In this document: positions 42,265-48,835 of the stretch, piece after piece
Layout: each line of letters starts with the position of its first letter
Position numbering within the stretch: position 1 is the stretch's first letter
The notes under the pieces: generated by a model
Databases searched by the model: none
The model's input: only the letters and a program-made list of their open reading frames with translations
What the model was told of the DNA's origin: nothing
Assembly (NCBI RefSeq): GCF_030317115.1
Contig: NZ_JASZYF010000015.1
Location: 1 to 64,000, forward strand
Source of the DNA: Variovorax gracilis
Lineage (GTDB): Bacteria; Pseudomonadota; Gammaproteobacteria; Burkholderiales; Burkholderiaceae_C
Direction: 5' to 3'
Length of the DNA: 64,000 nt
Position numbers and translations under genes: made by a program

Positions 42265-42679
42265 GAGAGGGGCGTCTGGCGAAGTGAGCGGGCTATCTGC
42301 CCAACAAAATTCGCTCGCGCTGCTCAACGGCAACGAAGGTGCGAAAGCTCGAAATCGACAGATGCATGGACACGATGAATGCGTTCAATGTGACTGATTG
42401 AGGACAGTCTAGGCGGCCGGCGGATGCCTGTCTACGTGAAAATTGCCCGACGGATTCAGGCACCGCCTCGCGGAAAGAGGACGCTCCGTCGAAGGTCCGA
42501 TTTCTCGCCGACAGGCGGCGAGGAGTGCCTGGTCTTCTGCCGCAGAACGCTTCGGCCTGCTGGGGATGACCTTCGCTCGGCCGCAGCTCGCCATGACGGC
42601 GCAACCTCTCCAAGGTATTCAAGCGCCACCACCTCGTTTCACTCTGGTCTGGCGCGGGGCTCCTTTGTAGACTGCGTTC
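42265..42679. other. 415-bp stretch without a supported gene
   Basis: No frame shows a domain or a ribosome site. The terminator at its left edge implies that a minus-strand transcript crosses this stretch, so a small RNA or a lost gene is possible. The promoter for the LanC-like gene should lie at its right end, but no clear -35/-10 pair was seen. Confidence 0.35.
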
Positions 42680-43927
42680 ATGGCCGCAAGGCTTTTCAAC
42701 CCGCAGCGCCACGAGCCGCTGGTCCCCGAGGCCTGGGATGAGGCACTTGCTCGCCGGACAATCGAGCAAATTGTGGAAGCTTCCGAAGCTCGGTTCTCCC
42801 CTGAACTGCTTTGGCCGACCCACCCCAACGACAGTTCGGACTGCGCGCCTTCCTACATGCTTTACTGGGGCGCATGCGGCGTGTTCTGGGCACTCCGCTA
42901 CTTGGAAGTTCGGGGCGCCTGCCGCCTGAAGCGCAACTACGCCCCCTACGTGACATCGCTCCTGGCGCCCAATCGAAGGGCCATGGGCCAAGAGGCCGGG
43001 AAGCCGTTTGGCAGCTACCTCATGGGAGACACGGGCATCCAGTTGCTCCAGCAGTGGCACACGCCCTCCGGCGAGACCTGTTCCGAACTCATCCACCTTG
43101 TGGAAGCCACGCGCGACCATCCTGCGCGAGAACTGATGTGGGGTGCGCCAGGCACACTCCTGGCCTCGCTGTTCCTGCATGCGCAGACGGGCGAGGCCGT
43201 CTGGTTTGAGCTCTACCGTGCGACGGCCCAGCAGCTCTGGTCGCAGCTTCACTGGTCAGAAGCACACGGCTGCCACTACTGGACGCAGGACCTGTATGGC
43301 AACACCTACACCTTCCTGGATGCGGTTCACGGGTTCGTGGCAACGGCGTGCGTCCTGATCAAAGGACGACAGCTCCTCACGCCTGCGGCCTGGTCCGGAT
43401 GGCAGGAGTGCATCGCCAACACCATCCGCCGGACGGTCGAGTGCGACCGGCGTCAAGCCAACTGGCGCGCGAGACTCGACGGCTCACGCCTCAGCGAATC
43501 GCCCGGCCTGGTCCAGTTTTGCCACGGTGCTCCGGGGTTCGTGATCTGTCTCGCGGGCTTCCCGTCGGATCGCCTGGATGACCTGCTCGTGGCGGGCGGG
43601 GAGACCACCTGGACCGCGGGTCCGCTGCGCAAGGGGTCCAACCTGTGCCATGGCACCGGAGGCAACGGCTACGCCTTCCTCAAGCTGTATCGGCGCTTTG
43701 GCGACAGCATGTGGCTGGAACGGGCTCGGGCTTTCGCCATGCACGGCATCCGTCAGACCGAACGCGACCTCGCCCAGTTCGGCCAGTTGCGCTATTCGCT
43801 GTGGACGGGGGATCTGGGGTTGGCCGTGTATCTCTTGGACTGCATCGAAGGTACGGATCGTTTTCCGACGCTTGACGTCTTCTTCGAGAACCCGTGCGTG
43901 GACCCTGGGCCAGGCAGACCCTCGTGA
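42680..43927 (+). CDS. stand-alone LanC-like (LanCL) protein
   Basis: This 415-residue alpha/alpha-toroid protein has the zinc-site motifs of the LanC/LanCL family: Phe-Cys-His-Gly-Ala-Pro-Gly near residue 278 and Asn-Leu-Cys-His-Gly-Thr-Gly-Gly-Asn-Gly-Tyr-Ala-Phe-Leu near residue 323. These match eukaryotic LANCL more closely than lantibiotic cyclases. LanC enzymes add cysteine thiols to dehydroamino acids; LANCL proteins add glutathione to dehydroalanine or dehydrobutyrine in damaged proteins. No LanB/LanM dehydratase or precursor peptide is seen nearby, so protein repair or detoxification is the more likely role. Confidence 0.82.
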   Translation: MAARLFNPQRHEPLVPEAWDEALARRTIEQIVEASEARFSPELLWPTHPNDSSDCAPSYMLYWGACGVFWALRYLEVRGACRLKRNYAPYVTSLLAPNRRAMGQEAGKPFGSYLMGDTGIQLLQQWHTPSGETCSELIHLVEATRDHPARELMWGAPGTLLASLFLHAQTGEAVWFELYRATAQQLWSQLHWSEAHGCHYWTQDLYGNTYTFLDAVHGFVATACVLIKGRQLLTPAAWSGWQECIANTIRRTVECDRRQANWRARLDGSRLSESPGLVQFCHGAPGFVICLAGFPSDRLDDLLVAGGETTWTAGPLRKGSNLCHGTGGNGYAFLKLYRRFGDSMWLERARAFAMHGIRQTERDLAQFGQLRYSLWTGDLGLAVYLLDCIEGTDRFPTLDVFFENPCVDPGPGRPS

Positions 43928-44162
43928 GACGTCCTGCGAGTGACTCGCTTCGATGAAGGGTGACCCTGTCCGGGACGTCCCGGGTGGCGCGGCAGTTTCG
44001 GGGACGTGCAAGCGGTCGCATGCAGGTCAACCCACGGGCTCGGTGGAGCCGCAGCAGAGAAGAACGACGAGGACCGAGCGGTGAGGCGACACCCACGCGG
44101 GAATGACTCCGGCCACTGTCGAATGGCCACGGTTGAATGGCCACTGGCGACCTGACTGCGGC

Positions 44163-44432
44163 CTACTTGTCCTTGGCTGGAGTCACCGAGACCTTTGGCA
44201 CTTCAATCACCTTCTCCTCGGTCTTCACCGTCGGAACCGTCACGGTCTTCTGCTCCTTCGTCACCTTGACGTCCGGAGGCGTCACGTCGTACTTGGGAAG
44301 TGTGACGTCGCCAGACTGCGTCTTCTCGTACTTGGGCACCGTGATGTTTCCTTCGGCCGTCTTCTTCACATCGCACGCCGCGAGCGTCACGATACTGCTG
44401 ATGGCGATAGCAATGGCTGCAATGGCTTTCAT
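44163..44432 (-). CDS. small lipoprotein with Val-Pro-Lys repeats
   Basis: This 89-residue protein starts at ATG 44432 behind an AAGGA ribosome site. Its signal peptide is followed by the lipobox Leu-Ala-Ala-Cys (Cys near residue 20). The mature part is lysine- and valine-rich with repeated Thr-Val-Pro-Lys / Thr-Leu-Pro-Lys-Tyr units spaced about 11-16 residues apart. No family is recognised. It is probably membrane-anchored and extended. The 43928-44162 gap before it contains only a GAATGGCCAC direct repeat (44121 and 44135). Confidence 0.6.
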   Translation of the reverse strand: MKAIAAIAIAISSIVTLAACDVKKTAEGNITVPKYEKTQSGDVTLPKYDVTPPDVKVTKEQKTVTVPTVKTEEKVIEVPKVSVTPAKDK

Positions 44433-45108
44433 GGGATGTCCTTCTGGTTGGGTGAAGCCATTCTCGAAGGCAGGGGAGGCCGGACTGTAAGACCGCACCG
44501 CGTCACCCGGGAGGTGAGTTGGCTCGCCCGATGTCGTCGATCAGATCGCTGCTCATCCTGCCTGAGCAACGACAGCGCGCCGGATCAGCGCTCCCCTCCC
44601 GAGGCGAGCCCAACGTTCCACGGCCGGGCGCAGACGAACAAGCCGCACTGATCGGTCGCCACGCCTCTCACTTGCTCGACGCTGCAAATGAACTGCAGGC
44701 ACGGTCGGGCGCGGGTTCCTGACGCTGGGCCGCGGCGTATCGCAGCCCAGGAGCTTGCTGCCGCACAAGTTCAATGCCGACGAACACAGCAACGGCGGCT
44801 GGCGGCAGGAATAAAAGCGGTCATGGCCGTGCTTCACGGGGCGATCTTCGTGGCAGGGGCCGTCTCCTTTGCTGACGTGAGGAAGGGACGAGGCAGCTCA
44901 AGGGCGGATTCGAGGCTGCATGGCATGCACTTGAAACTGGCGATGAAAGCAAGGCACGGAGGCGGCGAGATGCCGGCGCAAGCTGGCAAACGGACTGAGC
45001 ATCCGATGGGGGGTTGCCGCACGCGGTCGAAGCGGTTGCGCGCGAGGATGCAGCGCAAGGCCGCATGACGGGGGAACCCAACGGGCGGGCGGCGCGCGAA
45101 AGATCCGC
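44433..45108. other. 676-bp stretch without a supported gene
   Basis: Several frames of 70-125 residues exist on both strands, but all have Arg/Ser/Ala-heavy composition, lack ribosome sites and overlap one another. None matches a family I recognise. It separates the lipoprotein gene from the catabolic cluster. Confidence 0.4.
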
Positions 45109-45744
45109 TCAGTCGGATGTACCCATGCGCATGCCCATGCCGTCCTCGCCGCCCACAGGCGGCGCGGGCGAAGCGGGCGACGCGGCGCCCAGCATCCGGC
45201 TGAAAAGGCGCGCCGCGTTGGCGTTGAACGCCATGCCGTGGTCGAGCTGGACATTCATCGCGAAGCCGTCGAAGGCCATCAGCACGATGCCGGCGATGAC
45301 CTTGCTCTCGGTCTGGGTGACGGCGAGGCAATCGGCCAGCCAAAGCGCGACGCGATCCTGGAACAGCTCCCGCAGGTGCGGGCTGTAGTCGTCGCCGCCC
45401 CGGGTCGTCGAGAGCGCCTGCATGATGTTCTTGGCGAAGCCGTTGTTCTCGCGCGGCAGGTCGCGCCACAAGATGACGAGCAGGCGTTCCAGCCGCTCCG
45501 CGGGCGAGCCGACCCGCTTCAGCGAACGATCCAGCCGATCGAGGCGCTCCTTGAGCCAGGGTTCGTACAGCGTGTAGAGGATGTCGAGCTTCGAGCGGAA
45601 GTAGACATAGACGTTCGCGGTCGAGATGCCGGCCTCGCGCGCGATCGCGGGAATCGAGCTGTCGCTGTAGCCCTGCGCGGCGAACAGCCTGAAGGCCGCC
45701 GCAAGGATCGCCTCGCGCACATCCTTCTTCTTCGTCTGTGACAT
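45109..45744 (-). CDS. TetR-family regulator of the catabolic cluster
   Basis: This is a 211-residue protein with an N-terminal TetR helix-turn-helix domain (about 8-55: Ile-Leu-Ala-Ala-Ala-Phe-Arg-Leu-Phe, then Ile-Ala-Arg-Glu-Ala-Gly-Ile-Ser-Thr-Ala-Asn-Val-Tyr-Val-Tyr-Phe) and a helical ligand-binding C-terminal domain. The C-terminus ends in a Met/Gly-rich tail. It is divergent from the NicX operon, and a GAATGGTATTC palindrome lies in the shared intergenic region. The expected role is repression relieved by the pathway substrate or an intermediate. Confidence 0.85.
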   Translation of the reverse strand: MSQTKKKDVREAILAAAFRLFAAQGYSDSSIPAIAREAGISTANVYVYFRSKLDILYTLYEPWLKERLDRLDRSLKRVGSPAERLERLLVILWRDLPRENNGFAKNIMQALSTTRGGDDYSPHLRELFQDRVALWLADCLAVTQTESKVIAGIVLMAFDGFAMNVQLDHGMAFNANAARLFSRMLGAASPASPAPPVGGEDGMGMRMGTSD

Positions 45745-45790
45745 GGGATCCGGTCCTGTTCCAAGGGTGGTGAAGGATTCTCTCAAAAAT

Positions 45791-45801
45791 GAATGGTATT
45801 C
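45791..45801. promoter_or_regulatory. candidate TetR operator
   Basis: GAATGGTATTC is a short inverted repeat (GAAT/ATTC arms) four bases upstream of the -35 box of the NicX operon promoter and 47 bases upstream of the TetR start. A repressor bound here could control both directions. It is short for a TetR site, so it may be the core of a longer imperfect element. Confidence 0.4.
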
Positions 45802-45805
45802 GCTA

Positions 45806-45834
45806 TTGACATCCAATTGCTTGATTCCTAAAGT
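45806..45834 (+). promoter_or_regulatory. sigma-70 promoter of the NicX operon
   Basis: TTGACA (45806-45811) and TAAAGT (45829-45834) are separated by exactly 17 bases in a locally AT-rich stretch. That predicts transcription start near 45841 and a leader of about 40 bases to the ATG at 45882, which has an AGAGGA ribosome site. This is the best promoter match noticed in the window. Confidence 0.65.
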
Positions 45835-45881
45835 AGTTCTCAATCCGCCGATTGGCTGGCGGGCACCAGAGGATTCCACCG

Positions 45882-46958
45882 ATGCAAGCAGCGATCCGTA
45901 CCCAGGAGCTCAACCCCGCGAAGCTCATCTCCCTCTTTCGCAAGCAGTTCGAGCTGTGCCGGGTCGGGCCTGGCCAGACGGTCGCGATCGTCAGCGACCT
46001 CGGGACCCGGCGTGAGTACATCGAGGCCGCCTTCGCGGCGGCGCAGGACATCGGCTTCGACATCTACGAGATGTGCGTCAACGCGATCCCCGGATGGACC
46101 AGCGTGGGTGTGGCGACCATCGGGAAATGCAAGGGCACGCTCGAGGCGCTCATGGCGGTCGACATGGTGCTGATCTTCCATGTGCCGCTGTTCTCCAAGT
46201 GGCTGCGCGACGTCCAGGCGAAGGGCGTGCGAGTCCAGATGATCATCGACGCGCCGGACGATCTCTACCAGCTGCAGTCGCCGCCCGGCCTGAAGGAGGC
46301 CGTGCTGCATGCGCAGTCGCTCTACCAGAAGACGCGCGAAGTGCGCGTGACGAGCGCGGCCGGCACCGACCTCACGTACCGTTGCGGCGAATACCCGGTC
46401 ATGAGCCAGTACGGCATGGCGGACGAACCCGGACGCTTCGACCACTGGGGCGTGGGGCTGCTGCACACCTTTCCGAACGAGGGCAGCGCCCAGGGCCGCG
46501 TGGTGATCGCGCCGGGCGACATCGTGATCCTGCCGTACTGCCGGTATGTGCAGGATGCGATCGAGCTCGAGATCCGCGACGGCCACATCGTGAGCATCGA
46601 GGGCGGGCTGGACGCGGCGCTGATGCGCGAGTGGCTGGGCGAAGGCAAGGTCAGCGAGGGCGACCGCGACCCCTACGCCCTGTCTCACCTGGGCTGGGGG
46701 CTCAATCCGCAATGCCGCTGGGATTCGCTGGCGCTGCATGGCGATGCGCCCGAGCGCAGCCGCGCTGCGGCGCGCAGCTTCCCGGGCAACTTCCTGTTCT
46801 CGACCGGCCCCAACACGCAGGGCGGCGGCAAGCGCACCACGCGCGGCCACTACGACGTGCCGATGCGCGGCTGCACCATCGCGCTCGACGGCAACGTCGT
46901 GGTGAAGGACGGCCGCGTGGTCGATCCGAAGATGGTCGTCGAGCGCGTGCCACGCTGA
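45882..46958 (+). CDS. nicX: NicX-like 2,5-dihydroxypyridine 5,6-dioxygenase
   Basis: NicX opens the ring of 2,5-dihydroxypyridine to N-formylmaleamate with Fe(II) and O2. This 358-residue protein aligns along its length with the NicX pattern. The iron ligands are His 269 (Ser-His-Leu-Gly-Trp-Gly-Leu), His 323 and Asp 325 (Gly-His-Tyr-Asp-Val-Pro), equivalent to NicX His 265, His 318 and Asp 320. It also has Ala-Asp-Glu-Pro-Gly-Arg-Phe-Asp-His-Trp near 180-189 and Phe-Leu-Phe-Ser-Thr-Gly-Pro-Asn-Thr near 304-312. It shares the fold of M29 aminopeptidases but not their metal set. It is first in the operon. The N-terminal third diverges from NicX, so the true substrate may be another dihydroxy-N-heteroarene. 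Confidence 0.8.
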   Translation: MQAAIRTQELNPAKLISLFRKQFELCRVGPGQTVAIVSDLGTRREYIEAAFAAAQDIGFDIYEMCVNAIPGWTSVGVATIGKCKGTLEALMAVDMVLIFHVPLFSKWLRDVQAKGVRVQMIIDAPDDLYQLQSPPGLKEAVLHAQSLYQKTREVRVTSAAGTDLTYRCGEYPVMSQYGMADEPGRFDHWGVGLLHTFPNEGSAQGRVVIAPGDIVILPYCRYVQDAIELEIRDGHIVSIEGGLDAALMREWLGEGKVSEGDRDPYALSHLGWGLNPQCRWDSLALHGDAPERSRAAARSFPGNFLFSTGPNTQGGGKRTTRGHYDVPMRGCTIALDGNVVVKDGRVVDPKMVVERVPR

Positions 46959-46995
46959 TGCAGACCGAATCCATTTCCCCGCGGAGCCCCACTTC

Positions 46996-47478
46996 ATGCT
47001 GATCGAAGGTCAATTTCCCATCGCGGCGGCGCCGCAGACGCTGCTGGTCCACCTGTTCGACGCCGGCCTGATGGCTTCTTGCCTGCCGGGCTGCGAGAAA
47101 TTGGAGGCCATCGACGCGGATCGCTACCGCGCGGTCGTCGTGATCGCGATGGCCGGCATCAAGGCGCGTTTCGACCTGCAGGTGCAGATCACGAAGCGCG
47201 ACGAGGAGAACGTCTGGGCCGTCACGCGCGGCGACGAGGGCGGCCACGCCAGCAGCCTGCAGGCGGACAGCCGGGTGAGCCTCGAGGCGACGCCCGAGGG
47301 CACGCTGGTGCGCTACCGCTCCGAGGTCTCGGTGACCGGCCGCCTCGGCCGCTTCGCGCTGGGCATGATGAAGAAGAAGGCGCAGAGCATGGGCGACGAG
47401 TTCGCCGCGAACCTGCAGCGCAAGCTTGAACAACTCGGCGCGGCCGCGACGCAGGCCGCGGCGCCGGCGAGCCACTGA
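46996..47478 (+). CDS. CoxG-like SRPBCC protein
   Basis: This 160-residue protein has the CoxG/SRPBCC fold pattern: an N-terminal strand Ile-Glu-Gly-Gln-Phe-Pro-Ile, the Leu-Pro-Gly-Cys-Glu-Lys-Leu motif near residue 34, and a long C-terminal helix with Phe-Ala-Leu-Gly-Met-Met-Lys-Lys-Lys. CoxG-type proteins accompany CO dehydrogenase and related molybdenum hydroxylases and help with membrane association or maturation. Its position between the NicX-like gene and the hydroxylase subunits ties it to that enzyme. Confidence 0.8.
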   Translation: MLIEGQFPIAAAPQTLLVHLFDAGLMASCLPGCEKLEAIDADRYRAVVVIAMAGIKARFDLQVQITKRDEENVWAVTRGDEGGHASSLQADSRVSLEATPEGTLVRYRSEVSVTGRLGRFALGMMKKKAQSMGDEFAANLQRKLEQLGAAATQAAAPASH

Positions 47479-47480
47479 GC

Positions 47481-48332
47481 ATGACGACCCTGCAGGGGCT
47501 CTATCGCCCGAAGACCGTCCACGAGGCCACGGCCCTGCTGGCCCAGGACGCCGAGGCCAAGCCGCTGGCCGGCGGCGCCACGCTGGTGGCCATGCTCAAT
47601 GCGCGCGTGATCGAACCGGCCGCGCTGGTCAGTCTGGCGGACATCGACGAGATCAAGGGGATCTCGGTGCAGGACGACGGCCGCGTGCGCATCGGCGCCT
47701 TCACGCGCCACCGTGAAACGGCCGCCTGCACGCTGCCACTGGGCAGCGCCGGCGTGGTGGCCCATGCGGCCTCGCAGATCGCCAACGCCACGGTGCGCAA
47801 CATGGGAACGATCGGCGGCTCGATCTCGTTCGCCGATCCGGGGCTGGACTATCCGCCGGCGCTGGTGGCGGCGGGCGCCGTCATCGAGATCGCTTCCGTG
47901 CAGGGCCGGCGCACGGTGCCGGCCGCGGAGTTCTTCGTCGACTGGTACCTGACCGCGCTGGAGCCCGGCGAGCTGGTGACCGCGGTGCTGCTGCCCGCGC
48001 CCGATGCTGGCGCGGGCGTGTACATCAAGCACGCGCGCGTGGCGGGCGACTACGCCACCGCATCGGTCGCGGCCTGCCTGCAGGCCGACGCCCGCATGAG
48101 CGTGGCGGTCGGCGCCTGCGGACCGACGCCGCTGGCGGATCCCGAGGCCAATGCACTGCTTTCCAGTGACCGCAGCGAGGCCGCGATCGCGCGCGCAGCG
48201 CAGTGGCTCGTTCAACGCGCCGACCCGCTCGACGATGTCCGTGGCAGCGCGGACTACCGGCTTCTCTTGATTCCCAGGCTTCTGCAGCGCGCGGTGCGCG
48301 CCGTCGAAGCCGCTCACCGGAGTGCTGCATGA
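47481..48332 (+). CDS. molybdenum hydroxylase FAD subunit (CoxM type)
   Basis: This is the 283-residue medium subunit of a xanthine-oxidase-family hydroxylase. The FAD-binding motifs are Ala-Gly-Gly-Ala-Thr-Leu-Val-Ala-Met near residue 33 and Thr-Ile-Gly-Gly-Ser-Ile-Ser-Phe-Ala-Asp-Pro near residue 112, with the CO-dehydrogenase flavoprotein C-terminal domain after about 170. It passes electrons from the iron-sulfur subunit to an acceptor. Its stop overlaps the next gene's ATG. Confidence 0.9.
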   Translation: MTTLQGLYRPKTVHEATALLAQDAEAKPLAGGATLVAMLNARVIEPAALVSLADIDEIKGISVQDDGRVRIGAFTRHRETAACTLPLGSAGVVAHAASQIANATVRNMGTIGGSISFADPGLDYPPALVAAGAVIEIASVQGRRTVPAAEFFVDWYLTALEPGELVTAVLLPAPDAGAGVYIKHARVAGDYATASVAACLQADARMSVAVGACGPTPLADPEANALLSSDRSEAAIARAAQWLVQRADPLDDVRGSADYRLLLIPRLLQRAVRAVEAAHRSAA

Positions 48333-48835
48333 CCCCTTCGTCGCCCGTGTCCCAAGGCGTCGTGACCCTGCACGTGAACGGGCAGGGCGCCCAGGTCGAC
48401 GCTGCCCTGCACGACACGCTGCTCACGGTGCTGCGCGATCGCCTGCAACTGACCGCCGCCAAGCGCGGCTGCAACCAGGGCGTCTGCGGTGCGTGCACCG
48501 TCAGCGTCGACGGCGTGCCGATGCGGGCCTGCCTGAGCCTGGCGCACAACTGCGAAAGCGCCGAGGTGCAGACGCTCGAAGGCTTGCTGGACTGCCCGCA
48601 CATGCAGGCGCTGCAGACGGCGTTCGCGCACACCGGCGCCTTTCAGTGCGGCTTCTGCACGCCAGGCATGCTGGTCAGTGCCCGCTCGCTGCTGCAGCGC
48701 GATCCCGACCCTGACGAGCGGGCCATCCGCACCGCGCTGTCGGGGAACCTGTGCCGCTGCACCGGCTACGTGAAGATCGTCGAGGCCGTGCAGGCCGCCG
48801 CCCGGTCGCTTCTCGCCGAAGGAGCCGCATCGTGA
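48329..48835 (+). CDS. molybdenum hydroxylase 2Fe-2S subunit (CoxS type)
   Basis: This is a 168-residue small subunit with both [2Fe-2S] sites: the plant-ferredoxin-like Cys-Asn-Gln-Gly-Val-Cys-Gly-Ala-Cys near residue 50 with a later Cys, and the helical Cys-Gly-Phe-Cys-Thr-Pro-Gly with Asn-Leu-Cys-Arg-Cys-Thr-Gly-Tyr. It relays electrons from the molybdenum centre to FAD. ATG 48329 overlaps the preceding stop (ATGA), and its own stop overlaps the GTG of the large subunit. It has no Tat signal, so the enzyme is cytoplasmic. Confidence 0.92.
   Translation: MTPSSPVSQGVVTLHVNGQGAQVDAALHDTLLTVLRDRLQLTAAKRGCNQGVCGACTVSVDGVPMRACLSLAHNCESAEVQTLEGLLDCPHMQALQTAFAHTGAFQCGFCTPGMLVSARSLLQRDPDPDERAIRTALSGNLCRCTGYVKIVEAVQAAARSLLAEGAAS

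Noticed and set aside
42293..43252. 319-residue leftward frame upstream of the minus-strand terminator
   Set aside because: It was considered as the gene feeding the terminator, but most of it is antisense to the LanC-like gene and it has no recognisable domain.
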